Assembly (NCBI RefSeq): GCF_030408755.1
Contig: NZ_CP047209.1
Coordinates: 2,604,001-2,668,000 of the forward strand
Direction: 5' to 3'
From: Corynebacterium felinum
GTDB taxonomy: Bacteria > Actinomycetota > Actinomycetes > Mycobacteriales > Mycobacteriaceae
DNA length: 64,000 bases
The notes under the pieces were generated by a model. That model did not search any database, was not told the origin of the DNA, and saw only the letters and a list, made by a program, of their open reading frames with translations. Made by a program: the position numbers and the translations under genes. Shown here piece by piece: positions 35,600 to 44,811 of the stretch (position 1 is the first letter of the stretch; each line of letters opens with the position of its first letter).

Positions 35600-37030
35600 A
35601 TGGCGCTTCAACACACCCCACCACCCACACTCAGACACTCACAACGATGGCTCTTCCTCGCCATCCTCTCACTCGGCCTCTTCATGGTCGGCGTCGACAA
35701 CTCCATCCTCTACACCGCCCTGCCCACCCTCGAAGCCCAACTCAACACCACCGAACTCCAAGGGCTGTGGACCATCAACGCCTACCCGTTAGTTGTCTCC
35801 GCCCTCCTGCTTGGCACCGGCACCCTCGGCGATAAAATCGGCCACCGCCGCATGTTCGACATCGGCCTTCTCATCTTCGGCACCGCCTCCGCCATCGCCG
35901 CCTTCTCCCCCAACCCCGCCACCCTCATTACCGCCCGCGGACTCTTAGGAATCGGAGCAGCCACTCTCATGCCCGCCACCCTCGCCCTGTTACGCCACAC
36001 CTTCACCGACGTGCGCGAACGCAATATCGCCATCGGAATTTGGGGTTCAGTGGCCACCTTAGGCGCCGCAATCGGCCCACTCATCGGCGGATTACTGCTC
36101 GAACACTTCTGGTGGGGATCGGTCTTCCTTATCAACGTCCCCGTCGTCATCTTCACCCTCATCGCCACATTCGCACTCGGCCCTGCCAACCAACCCAACC
36201 AAAGCAAACAGTGGGACTTCCTCTCCTCCTTCTACGCCATGATCGCCATGGCCGGGCTTGTGATCATCATCAAAGAATTCGCCCACGCCCCCACCGACTA
36301 TCTCGTTCTCGGCTGCGCACTGATAGCCGCACTGATTGCTGGGGTGCTGTTTCAGCGTCGACAAGCAACACTTGCCCAACCCACCTTAAGCTGGGACATC
36401 TTCAACAACCGACTGCTCGTGGTCGGTGTCACGGGCGCCGGATTCGGCATGTTCGTCCTCGCTGGAACCGAACTGCTGACCACCCAACGCATGCAAATCA
36501 CCCAACACTTCAGCCCACTGGAAGCCGGCCTGCTTGTCGCCTCCGGCGCACTCGCAGCCTTCCCCACCTCCGTACTCGGCGGGGCCATCCTGCACCGCGT
36601 CGGATTCACCCCACTGATCGCAGGCGGATTCTTCGTCATGTCCACCGGCACCGGGCTGATCGCGTTCGGACCAGCCACCTTAAGCACCATCATCGCAGGC
36701 CTCGTCCTCACCGGCGCCGGCGCAGGCTTAGTCATGTCCGTGACCTCCACCGCCATCATCGGCTCAGCGCCCGCCAGCCGCTCTGGCATGGCAAGCTCCG
36801 TTGAAGCAGTCTCCTACGAATTCGGAACCCTGCTATCAGTTGCCATCTTGGGATCGCTCAGCCCCTGGTTCTACAACCGCTACCTCAACACACAACCATC
36901 AGCACCCGCCTACGATGCTGCCTACTTCAGCACCATCACGATCGCAGCACTCGCCGCACTGAGTGCTGCAGTACTGACTGTGATCATCATCAAAGGCAAC
37001 CCGAAAGAAACCGAGTATGCGCACGAATAA
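35600..37030 (+). CDS. DHA2-family MFS multidrug exporter
   Basis: This 476-residue inner-membrane drug/proton antiporter has 14 predicted helices. Motif-like landmarks are FMVGVDNSILYTALPTLEAQL in helix 1 (motif D1 of the 14-TMS family), GDKIGHRRMF loop (motif A) near residue 75, and GPLIGGLLLEHFWWGSVFLINVP (motif C). The EmrB/QacA-type subfamily fits. The promoter overlaps a CCG-CGG dyad. The TetR gene overlaps its 3-prime end by 14 bp, so both are one transcript. The substrates cannot be predicted. Confidence 0.9.
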   Translation: MALQHTPPPTLRHSQRWLFLAILSLGLFMVGVDNSILYTALPTLEAQLNTTELQGLWTINAYPLVVSALLLGTGTLGDKIGHRRMFDIGLLIFGTASAIAAFSPNPATLITARGLLGIGAATLMPATLALLRHTFTDVRERNIAIGIWGSVATLGAAIGPLIGGLLLEHFWWGSVFLINVPVVIFTLIATFALGPANQPNQSKQWDFLSSFYAMIAMAGLVIIIKEFAHAPTDYLVLGCALIAALIAGVLFQRRQATLAQPTLSWDIFNNRLLVVGVTGAGFGMFVLAGTELLTTQRMQITQHFSPLEAGLLVASGALAAFPTSVLGGAILHRVGFTPLIAGGFFVMSTGTGLIAFGPATLSTIIAGLVLTGAGAGLVMSVTSTAIIGSAPASRSGMASSVEAVSYEFGTLLSVAILGSLSPWFYNRYLNTQPSAPAYDAAYFSTITIAALAALSAAVLTVIIIKGNPKETEYAHE

Positions 37031-37574
37031 GAAACACCAACTGCTCACCTTTGCCATTGCTATTGTCGAAGCCAAAGGACTCGACGCCCTCACCTACGAC
37101 AGCCTCGCCCAAGCCAGTGGCTTCTCCAAATCCGGGTTGATCTACCACTTCCCCACCCGCGACGCTTTGCTGCTGGATATCAACACCCACCTAGCTCAGT
37201 GTTGGGAAGAAGAAATGATCGCCTATGCCGGCGGGAGAGCGGAAGAGGTGAGTTTTCATACCCGGGTGCACGCCTGCTTTAGCACCATGTCCGCCTCCGC
37301 CACCCGTGCTGAGCTGCGTATGAGCTTAGACGCAGCCACCAACCCCGCCATGTCTTCCCCGTGGTTGGAAGTGTTTGACCGCTGGGGTGTGCCCGTAAAG
37401 ATGGTGGAGGAAAACCCCGACCTGTATCTGTTCCAAATTTTGGCGGACGGGTTGTGGGTGCACGACCATATCAATGGTGTGAAGCTTTCGCCCACTCAGC
37501 GCACCCAACTGATCGAGCGGGCGCTGGCTATCTTTGATGAATACATCGAACCGAAAACCAAAGAAAAATCTTAA
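37017..37574 (+). CDS. TetR-family transcriptional regulator
   Basis: This 185-residue repressor has an N-terminal helix-turn-helix (ALTYDSLAQASGFSKSGLIYHFPTRDALLLDI at about 22-55) and a helical ligand-binding C-terminal domain. It overlaps the exporter gene by 14 bp and so is translated from the same mRNA. The natural prediction is repression of its own operon through the dyad at 35579, relieved by an exporter substrate. Confidence 0.9.
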   Translation: MRTNKKHQLLTFAIAIVEAKGLDALTYDSLAQASGFSKSGLIYHFPTRDALLLDINTHLAQCWEEEMIAYAGGRAEEVSFHTRVHACFSTMSASATRAELRMSLDAATNPAMSSPWLEVFDRWGVPVKMVEENPDLYLFQILADGLWVHDHINGVKLSPTQRTQLIERALAIFDEYIEPKTKEKS

Positions 37575-37640
37575 ATTTTTCTTCGCACCCTTGGGGTAGT
37601 TGGGTGCGCAAAAGCGAGTGTGAGGGTTTAAAGTATTCTC

Positions 37641-39014
37641 ATGACTAGCTGCACTCCCACTGAGCCTTGCGAGGTTCCTTCCTCGGAAATACCCGACTTC
37701 AGCGCTACCCGTCGCACCGATAAAACGACCGTTTTATGTTGGGCTTTGTGGGACATGGGTTCCGCCGCCTTCAACGCTGTGCTGGTGACCTTTGTGTTTT
37801 CCGTCTACCTGATTTCTTCGGTAGGCGAAAACATTAACTCCCGCTTCTCCGCCTCCTCCTGGTACAGCCTCGCTATTGCTGCGGGCGGTATCGCTATTGC
37901 GTTGCTCGCACCCGTGTTGGGGCAGCGTTCCGACGCCAGGGGCACGCGCCGCAAGAGCGTGCGGCGTTGGACCACGGTGACTTTCATACTCATGCTCACC
38001 CTATTTTTCATCCGCGATGACGCCCCCATGTATTTCTGGGTGGGTATTAGCATCATGGCGATCGCGAGTGTGACCTACGAGTTAGCCGAAGTGTCCTACT
38101 TTGCCATGCTGAATCAGATTTCGACGGAGAAAAACGTCGGCCGCATTTCTGGTTTCGGCTGGTCACTGGGATATTTCGGGGGCATTATTTTGCTGGCGGT
38201 CTGCTATTTCGGTTTTATTGCCGGTGACGGTGGCCTTTTTGCATTCCCTACTGAGGGCGGATTCAATGTGCGCATGGTGGCGATTTTCGCTGCTGCGTGG
38301 TTCATTATTTTCTGCCTGCCGGTGATGTTTCGGGTGCCGGAGGTTCCCCCGAATCCGTCGATCATGTCCGGTGGTGTGAAGACCAGCTATGTGGAGCTGT
38401 TTCGCACGATTGCCACGTTGTGGCGCAAGCAGCGCTCCTCGGTGTTCTTCCTTATTTCTTCCGCGATTTTCCGCGATGGTGTGGCCGCGGTGTTTACCTT
38501 TGGTGCGATTCTTGCGGTCTCAGTCTTTGGGCTCAGCGCAAGTGATGTGTTGGTGTTTGGTATTGCTGCGAATCTCATTGCTGGTTTCGGTGCGCTCGGT
38601 GCTGGGTATTTGGATGATAAGTTCGGCCCGAAGCCGGTGATTTTAGTCTCGCTGGTATCCATGGTGGTCACGGCGGGGATTTTGTTTGTGGTGGAAGGCC
38701 CGAAGAATTTCTGGATTTTCGGTTTGATTCTGTGCCTGTTTGTCGGCCCTATTCAATCGTCCTCCCGCACGTTCTTGTCGCGTATGGCTCCGGTAGGGCA
38801 TGAGGGTCAGATGTTTGGTTTGTATGCCACCACTGGCCGTGCTGTGAGCTGGCTTGCACCGCTTGCGTTTACTGCTTTTGTGTGGATTTTTGGTACTGAC
38901 CGTGCCGGTATTTTGGGTATTGGTTTGGTGCTGCTTGCTGGTGCTGGTGTGTTGATCTTTGTGCGTGAGCCACGCCCGGCACTTGCTCCTTTTGAGGATT
39001 CGGTGAAGGCGTAA
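37641..39014 (+). CDS. MFS transporter of the UMF1/Atg22-like type
   Basis: This 457-residue protein has 12 predicted helices. The beginning CWALWDMGSAAFNAVLVTFVFSVYL is typical of UMF1/Atg22-like permeases, as is GQRSDARGTRRKSVRRW after helix 2 (motif A) and ISGFGWSLGYFGGIILL near residue 170. The substrate is unknown; eukaryotic Atg22 exports amino acids from vacuoles. It is monocistronic with a strong terminator 20 bp behind. Confidence 0.85.
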   Translation: MTSCTPTEPCEVPSSEIPDFSATRRTDKTTVLCWALWDMGSAAFNAVLVTFVFSVYLISSVGENINSRFSASSWYSLAIAAGGIAIALLAPVLGQRSDARGTRRKSVRRWTTVTFILMLTLFFIRDDAPMYFWVGISIMAIASVTYELAEVSYFAMLNQISTEKNVGRISGFGWSLGYFGGIILLAVCYFGFIAGDGGLFAFPTEGGFNVRMVAIFAAAWFIIFCLPVMFRVPEVPPNPSIMSGGVKTSYVELFRTIATLWRKQRSSVFFLISSAIFRDGVAAVFTFGAILAVSVFGLSASDVLVFGIAANLIAGFGALGAGYLDDKFGPKPVILVSLVSMVVTAGILFVVEGPKNFWIFGLILCLFVGPIQSSSRTFLSRMAPVGHEGQMFGLYATTGRAVSWLAPLAFTAFVWIFGTDRAGILGIGLVLLAGAGVLIFVREPRPALAPFEDSVKA

Positions 39015-39033
39015 CTTCTCCTTATTTTTCTTG

Positions 39034-39069
39034 CCCTCCTTGTCCTGGTGTTTTTGGCAAGGAGGGTTT
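39034..39069 (+). terminator. Rho-independent terminator
   Basis: The perfect 9-bp stem CCCTCCTTG (39034-39042) / CAAGGAGGG (39058-39066) is followed by TTTG. It separates the Atg22-like gene from thrE. Confidence 0.82.
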
Positions 39070-39107
39070 GTGCTGTGTGCGGTTTCAGGGGGCTAGACTG
39101 TATAAGC

Positions 39108-40577
39108 ATGGGCTTTTTCCTCAGGCGTGTAGCATCAAGGTTGGGTTTTTCGGCGCGTTCGCACGTCGCGTCGTCTGCAACGATTGATGTTGCTCAGGCT
39201 CCGCCGCTTGCTCCGGTTGCGCCGGTGGATTTTCATGATCATGCGCAGGTCAGTGGGGTGTTGAATACTGCGGCGCGGATTGGTGAGATTGTGATTGCGG
39301 CGGGTTCGACGCATTCTGATGCGATGCGTCAGGTGTCCGCGGTGATGGAGAGTTTTGGTGTGTGGGGTGCGCATGTGGATATTACGCATAACCGGATTCG
39401 GTTGTTTGCTCAGGTGGGTGGGAGTCGGGTTGATCCGGTGACGGTGGTGCGGGTGATTTCTTCGCCGCCGAATGATTTTCATCAGCTGACGATCACCGAT
39501 CAGTTGATTCGGGATATTCATGCTGGCAGGGTGGATTTGGCTGCTGCGCAGCAGCGTCTCGACGCCCTTGCTGTGTCTGATCCTCCGATGCGGTTGCCGG
39601 GGGTTTTGGTGTGTTGGGCGATCATGGGTGCTGCCGTGTCTGTTTTGCTCGGCGGTGATGTGTGGGTGGCGTTGTTGAGCATGGTTGCTGCTGCGGTGAT
39701 TATTGGTACGAGTTCGTTGTTGACCCGCTGGGGTTTGCCGGTGTTTTTCCACAATGTTTTGGGCGGTGTTTTTGCTGCTTTGCTCGCTGGTGTGGCGTAT
39801 CGGGTGGGGATTGAGTTTGGTGTCACACTTCGGCCCAGTATGGTGATTGCGACCAGTATTATTGCGATGTTGGCGGGGTTGACGTTGGTGCAGGCGATTC
39901 AAAATGGTGTAACTTTTGCCCCGGTGACGGGTAATGCGCGGTTTTTTGACACGGTGATTATTACTGGCGGGATTGTTGCTGGGGTGGGTATTGGTATTGA
40001 GTTGTCGGCGCATTTGGGTTTTTCTTTGCCGCCGATGGAGACCCAGCCGGTGCCTAATTTTGCCTCGGCAACTGCTCGTGTGGCTGGGGGTGCTGTGGCT
40101 TCGGCGGCGTTTGCGCGGGCGTGTTTGGCTGATTGGCCTTCGACGCTGGTGTCGGGTGTGGTGAGTTTTTTGGGTTCGTCGCTGTTTTATTATGTGTTTC
40201 TTCCTGCTGGGGTTGGCAGCGTGTCGGCTTTGGCGTTGGTGGCGGTGTTTATTGGTGTCAGTGGTGGTTTGATTGCTAGACGGTATCTTATTCCGCCGTT
40301 GATTGTGGCGATTGCTGGGGTGACTCCGTTGTTGCCGGGTTTGTCTATTTATCGGGGCATGTATGGGTTGTTACATGAACAGATTTTGGTGGGTTTTTCT
40401 AATTTAACGGTGGCGCTGGCTACTGCCACGGCGTTGTCGGCGGGTGTGTTTTTTGGGGAGTGGTGGGCTAGGCGGATTCGGCGGCCGCGTGGCTTGGGTC
40501 GTTATGTGCGTTTGGCCACGATGATGGCGCGTCGTCGGGGAGTGTTTGGGCCTGAAGATTCACCGCAGGTTCGCTAA
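39108..40577 (+). CDS. thrE: Threonine/serine exporter ThrE
   Basis: This 489-residue membrane exporter is the same length as ThrE of C. glutamicum as I recall it. The N-terminal cytoplasmic domain (about 35-165, DHAQVSGVLNTAARIGEIVIAAGSTHSDAMRQV, GAHVDITHNRI) has the hydrolase-like ThrE motif. It is followed by ten hydrophobic helices and a conserved AIAGVTPLLPGLSIYRGMYG segment near residue 405. It exports threonine and serine with proton antiport. The ATG at 39108 is chosen over an upstream frame lying in the terminator. A second family member is at 44812; this copy is assigned thrE on length, but either could be the orthologue. Confidence 0.82.
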   Translation: MGFFLRRVASRLGFSARSHVASSATIDVAQAPPLAPVAPVDFHDHAQVSGVLNTAARIGEIVIAAGSTHSDAMRQVSAVMESFGVWGAHVDITHNRIRLFAQVGGSRVDPVTVVRVISSPPNDFHQLTITDQLIRDIHAGRVDLAAAQQRLDALAVSDPPMRLPGVLVCWAIMGAAVSVLLGGDVWVALLSMVAAAVIIGTSSLLTRWGLPVFFHNVLGGVFAALLAGVAYRVGIEFGVTLRPSMVIATSIIAMLAGLTLVQAIQNGVTFAPVTGNARFFDTVIITGGIVAGVGIGIELSAHLGFSLPPMETQPVPNFASATARVAGGAVASAAFARACLADWPSTLVSGVVSFLGSSLFYYVFLPAGVGSVSALALVAVFIGVSGGLIARRYLIPPLIVAIAGVTPLLPGLSIYRGMYGLLHEQILVGFSNLTVALATATALSAGVFFGEWWARRIRRPRGLGRYVRLATMMARRRGVFGPEDSPQVR

Positions 40578-40723
40578 ACCCCAAACGGTGTGGCGTGGGG
40601 TGACTGTGGAGCGTTAGTGTCGGCTGTTGGCTGGTGATTTGGGCTACATAGGTGCGGTTTTTCTTTTAAGATTCCGTGTACGGATCTTTCGTTTAGCTTT
40701 CTAGGAGTGGTGATCGAGGTATT

Positions 40724-41863
40724 ATGCAGGATTCTTCGTATTCCCTTGAAGATTTTGAGTCTTTGATGCTTCAAGCTGAGGCTGAGGAGTTTTCTTATCA
40801 GCGGGTGTTGTTGCATGAGGAGGCGCTGGGGGTGGCGCGTTCGTTGGGTGATGAGGATGCTGTTGCGTATTCGATGGCACAGCTGTGTTTGGCTTATGCC
40901 TATTCGGGGATGCTGTACCGGTTGCCGGAGTTGTTTGATGAGACCTTGGCGTTTATTGAGGGGCATTTGCATCTTGAGTCTCGGCCGATGGTGATTGAGA
41001 TTTTGGGGTGTTGTTTTAAGTTTGTGTTGTTGGCTGAAACAGATCATCCTGCCACTCCGGTGTCGGCGTTGGTGGCGCGTTTGGAGCAGTTGCGGGAGTT
41101 TATGGTGGAGCAGGATGGCTGCATGCAGGAATATTATTTGCGGTCGTTTTATGCTTACCGTGATTTCGGGGATTTTCAGTTGGCGGCGGATGCGTTTGCT
41201 GCGTGGCAGGTGGAGCCGAAGGAGGGGCGTTTTTCGGAGTGCCCGAGTTGTTTGCCGATTCATGAGATTAGGGAGTTGTCTTATCAGGGGCGGTTTGCTG
41301 AGGCGGCTGAGTTGGGTGAGCAGGTGTTGGCCCGCCCGGAGGAGTTTTGCCAGTCGCAGCCGTTAAATCTGCATATGAGTTTGTTGCAGGCGTGGGTGCA
41401 TTTGGGTGAGATATCGTTGGCGAAGAAGCGGCATCGGGTGTTGTTGTTGTCGGCGTTGATTGATCCGTTGGGGGGTGAGTTTTTGCCGGATCATTATCGT
41501 TTTTTTGCGGATTTTGCGGATGCGAAGCAGGATCGTGGGTTGCGGTTGGGTCGGGCGTTTTTCGCCTCGAATATTAAGCATTGGGCGCAGGTGGAGACTC
41601 CGCGTATTTTGATGGAGACTGCTGCGTGTGCTGCTCGTATGTTGTATCGGGTGGGTAGTTCGGGGCGTCGGATGCGTAAGGTGCGCTTTGAGGGTGATTG
41701 TTTGCCGTGGGGTTCGATGCCGGATTTGATGGAGCCGACGGTGCGTGAGGCTGCCCAATGGTGTGAGGAGTTGGCGTTGCAGCTCGCGCAGCGTTTCGAC
41801 GCCCGCCCAGGGCTTGTCCAACCGCATACTGTTGCCGATATTCAGGCGCTTATTCGCAGTTAA
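40724..41863 (+). CDS. Helical-repeat (TPR-like) protein, unknown function
   Basis: This 379-residue soluble protein is built of paired amphipathic helices with TPR-like spacing (LLHEEALGVARSLGDEDAVAYSMAQLCLAYAYSG, then FQLAADAFAAWQVEP and RFAEAAELGEQVLARPEEF). No catalytic domain, signal peptide or membrane helix is visible. It starts with ATG at 40724 after a long leader. A second all-helical gene follows 26 bp downstream, then an MFS gene, suggesting an operon. TPR proteins scaffold complexes; no partner can be named. The codon pattern is GTG/TTG-rich like thrE. Confidence 0.6.
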   Translation: MQDSSYSLEDFESLMLQAEAEEFSYQRVLLHEEALGVARSLGDEDAVAYSMAQLCLAYAYSGMLYRLPELFDETLAFIEGHLHLESRPMVIEILGCCFKFVLLAETDHPATPVSALVARLEQLREFMVEQDGCMQEYYLRSFYAYRDFGDFQLAADAFAAWQVEPKEGRFSECPSCLPIHEIRELSYQGRFAEAAELGEQVLARPEEFCQSQPLNLHMSLLQAWVHLGEISLAKKRHRVLLLSALIDPLGGEFLPDHYRFFADFADAKQDRGLRLGRAFFASNIKHWAQVETPRILMETAACAARMLYRVGSSGRRMRKVRFEGDCLPWGSMPDLMEPTVREAAQWCEELALQLAQRFDARPGLVQPHTVADIQALIRS

Positions 41864-41889
41864 TCGACCACTCCAGAGAAGCTGACACA

Positions 41890-43179
41890 ATGTGTAGGAA
41901 AGCGGATTTTTCAGGCCTCAGTGCTGAGGTGATTGAGTCTCTGGCACGACGTGTGGATTCGGATCATGCCGTATTTTTAGCGCCACTTGTGCATGCAGCT
42001 GCTGTGCGTGTGTCGATGGACTCCGTTCATTTCGCTGATGATGTGTTGCTTATTTCCCCGATCATCGAAAGCCTCATGAGCCTGAACGATTATCGGGGTT
42101 TGCGCCATTGTGCGGCAACGGTGGCTCAAAAATATGAAAACAGTGGCGATCCTGGTTGCGCTTTCGACGTGTTGTGGAATGAAGCGTATTACTATGTGGG
42201 GCTTGGTTATCGTTCGTGCAGCATTGCAGATCCCATCGTTAGTGAATTTTCCCACGCGACAAGTGAGCTTTTACTTAAGCAATGCGCGCGTCTGGCAACT
42301 CAGTATGATGTGGCTCCTAGCTACCACGATGACTGTGCCCAGCTGCAAGAAGCTTGTGCCACTATGCTCACAGACTATGCTCGAAGCGCGTGGCTAAGTG
42401 GTGTACGTCGTAGCCAATTTGTTGCGCACCACTATCAACTAGTAGGTGAGATTGTTCCCGTCGCACCTGCACAGCTCGATCACGATCAGCAGCGCTTCAC
42501 AACCGTGTTCACTGTATGTGACGAACATGCGCACAATCACCACTCACCGGTTGTTCGACGTCTGTGGCACAGTGCGCGCGAGAAACTGGACGAAGCTTTG
42601 GGCAATACCTCGCCTGATTCCTACGAGGGTGCCTTGGATTATTTGTGCCAGATGTGTGCACATCTCCCAGATTCAGCTCACCCTAGGATTCTCATCGATC
42701 TTCTTCATTCATACCGGGCGGCACTGGGCGGGGATTACCGTCAGGCAAGTGTGTATGCGCAGCAGGCATGGATGAGGGCGGATTCTTGTGGCGAGTGGGG
42801 GTTGCGTAGCCAAAGTGCACTACTGGCCGCCTATGCGTTGTGGAGGAATGATCAACCCGCACTGGCTGTGCGCATTGCGTTGACTACAACTGCTGCTACC
42901 ATCTCAGCCCCGCATGCACTTTCATTAATAGATTTAGCCGAGGTCATCGTCGCACACCATCCCCTCTGTGTGAACGAACTTGAGAGTTATGTTGTAGCAC
43001 TTCCTCACAGTCATTTTCGCCAACGCTTATGTGCCTTAGTGTGCGCATTAGTGCGCAATGATACGATGTGGGCACAAAAATTCATGGGGTACTGGGTTGA
43101 ATCCGCCTCGGCATTGTCCGATTCTGAATCGGATGCCAGCGCACAAGACGCGAGTGTTTTCCAATCACGATACCTCTAA
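41890..43179 (+). CDS. Second helical-repeat protein, unknown function
   Basis: This 429-residue all-helical soluble protein is organised like the upstream gene: LNDYRGLRHCAATVAQKYENSGDPGCAFDVLWNEAYY, and later GDYRQASVYAQQAWMRADSCGEWGLRSQSALLAAYALW, which has TPR form. Direct similarity to the first protein is low. It is rich in His and Cys for a TPR protein (around HHYQLVGEI and EHAHNHH). A Ser/Asp-rich tail ends the protein. The ATG at 41890 is 26 bp after the previous stop. The function is unknown. Confidence 0.55.
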   Translation: MCRKADFSGLSAEVIESLARRVDSDHAVFLAPLVHAAAVRVSMDSVHFADDVLLISPIIESLMSLNDYRGLRHCAATVAQKYENSGDPGCAFDVLWNEAYYYVGLGYRSCSIADPIVSEFSHATSELLLKQCARLATQYDVAPSYHDDCAQLQEACATMLTDYARSAWLSGVRRSQFVAHHYQLVGEIVPVAPAQLDHDQQRFTTVFTVCDEHAHNHHSPVVRRLWHSAREKLDEALGNTSPDSYEGALDYLCQMCAHLPDSAHPRILIDLLHSYRAALGGDYRQASVYAQQAWMRADSCGEWGLRSQSALLAAYALWRNDQPALAVRIALTTTAATISAPHALSLIDLAEVIVAHHPLCVNELESYVVALPHSHFRQRLCALVCALVRNDTMWAQKFMGYWVESASALSDSESDASAQDASVFQSRYL

Positions 43180-43256
43180 ACACAACGAGAACACGTCGCC
43201 TCATCACAACCAGGGCACGAGCTGCGGGTTGAATTATGTGACGGTAAGGAGGCGGT

Positions 43257-44477
43257 ATGAGGCACTCTTCATTGACGAAGAATCCTTTTGGAAATGCCAC
43301 TTTTCGGCGTTGGTTTAGTGCTGAAACTGCGCTCTCAATTGGCGCTGCCACATCGGTGGCTGTGCCTCTTTTAATTATTCACGTTGGGGGCTCGGTGAGC
43401 ACTGCAGGAATAATTGCGTCTGTTGTTGCGGCTGCTGAATTGTGTGCCGTTTGGTGCTGTGGTTTCTGGGCTGATAAATACTCGCGGTTTCGGCTGCTCT
43501 TCAGCGTGGTCACTGTTGCTGCGCTCTCAAGTATTGGCGTCACAATTTATTCCGCACTGTCCCACAACCCATCGCTACTTATCGTTTCGTTATTAGTTTT
43601 GATAAGCGCTATCAGTTTCGCTGGGGCTGAACCTGTCAACGATGCTGCGTTAAAATCGCTCATCACCCCCGAACAGTTTCCACGAGCGACTGCCGCAGCA
43701 CAGGCCAGAAGCTCCGTGCTTAGTCTCGTAGGACCTAGTGCTACTGGATTGGTCTTTTCAATCGCACCGTGGTTGCCTTTTCTCCTGCGTAGCCTGTGCG
43801 CACTCGTTTTTGTGGGAATACTGCGCACTATCAAAGATTTTCTCCAACCACATGCAGCTGAACACACCACTGGTGCTAAGTACAGGGATGCATTGAGCTT
43901 TCTTTTCGCTACCCCACAGCTGCGGCGAGTCCTTCTCGCTACCCCATTTATTAATTTCATGTACTTTGCTGCTGTGTCATGGCCGGTATATTTTCTCCCC
44001 TTCAACGGCTACGGCTCCGAACACGTGGGGCTCGTCGTCTCTGGTTTTGCCTTGGGCGGGCTCGTCGGGGCAACCATCGCCCCACGATTAACGGATCGTT
44101 TCCGAAGTCAACAGTTAATTACGGTTGGCCTATTGTGGCAAATCGTAGGCTGCGTCTTATTCATGCTCAGTAGTGGCACACTTGTGTGGATGGTTCTAAG
44201 CGCAGCAGTGATGATGGTTCTCTCGCCTGCCCTCAATGCAGGGCTGTTTACTGATGTATTCGCACTGACCCCTGTCAATCTTCAGGGCAGAGTCATGGCT
44301 CTTTTTATGATCGCGGGCGGTTTCGCCGCCATAGCCGTTCCAGCAACCATTTCCTGGTTGGTTTTACATTCAACGCCTATGATTTCCGGCTTAACAATGT
44401 GCATGAGTGGTGCCGTCGGCTGGTTGATTGTTGCGATCAAACTCCGCCATTCGTCGCAGATTGACACGAGTGCCTGA
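43257..44477 (+). CDS. MFS transporter (12-helix, drug-exporter-like)
   Basis: This 406-residue permease has a GGAGG ribosome site seven bases before the ATG at 43257. It begins NPFGNATFRRWFSAETALSIGAATSVAVPLLIIHVGGS, typical of the MFS type found with MdfA- and enterobactin-exporter-like proteins. FWADKYSRFRLL after helix 2 is the motif A loop. NDAALKSLITPEQFPRATAAAQARSSVLSLVGPSATGLVF lies near residue 130. It is the third gene after the two helical-repeat genes, 77 bp downstream. The substrate is unknown. Confidence 0.85.
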   Translation: MRHSSLTKNPFGNATFRRWFSAETALSIGAATSVAVPLLIIHVGGSVSTAGIIASVVAAAELCAVWCCGFWADKYSRFRLLFSVVTVAALSSIGVTIYSALSHNPSLLIVSLLVLISAISFAGAEPVNDAALKSLITPEQFPRATAAAQARSSVLSLVGPSATGLVFSIAPWLPFLLRSLCALVFVGILRTIKDFLQPHAAEHTTGAKYRDALSFLFATPQLRRVLLATPFINFMYFAAVSWPVYFLPFNGYGSEHVGLVVSGFALGGLVGATIAPRLTDRFRSQQLITVGLLWQIVGCVLFMLSSGTLVWMVLSAAVMMVLSPALNAGLFTDVFALTPVNLQGRVMALFMIAGGFAAIAVPATISWLVLHSTPMISGLTMCMSGAVGWLIVAIKLRHSSQIDTSA

Positions 44478-44540
44478 TCGGAAAACGTTCTCAACACTCA
44501 AAAAGTGGACACTAAACGGTCACCTACCGCCAAAAATACC

Positions 44541-44580
44541 GAAAGGCCACAAGCCAAAAAGCTTGTGACCTTGTATTTTT
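44541..44580. terminator. Bidirectional terminator between the MFS gene and tRNA-Thr
   Basis: The stem AAGGCCACAAGC / GCTTGTGACCTT (one mismatch) with an A-rich loop is followed by GTATTTTT on the plus strand and TATTTTTGG on the minus strand. Confidence 0.85.
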
Positions 44581-44581
44581 G

Positions 44582-44654
44582 AGCTGGAGACGAGACTTGA
44601 ACTCGCAACCACCTGTTTACAAGACAGGTGCGCTACCGATTGCGCCACTCCAGC
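44582..44654 (-). tRNA. tRNA-Thr (anticodon TGT)
   Basis: The 73-nt cloverleaf on the minus strand has acceptor GCTGGAG/CTCCAGC (44648-44654 with 44583-44589), D arm GCGC/GCGC, anticodon stem CCTGT/ACAGG with loop CTTGTAA (anticodon TGT), and T arm with TTCAAGT. CCA is not encoded. It reads threonine ACA codons. It ends at the bidirectional terminator and begins 158 bp from the second thrE-like gene. Confidence 0.95.
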
Positions 44655-44811
44655 ACAGTGCACTACTAGTGTTGAGCACTGCGGAATACTTTACTAAACA
44701 ACTGTCCAATAATTCAACGTGCACCCCCACCCTGCACAAACACATCGAAATCGCAACGGTTGCGTATATTAGCCACTAACAACTCATCTACCATGGCGAA
44801 GGGGTCGAACA

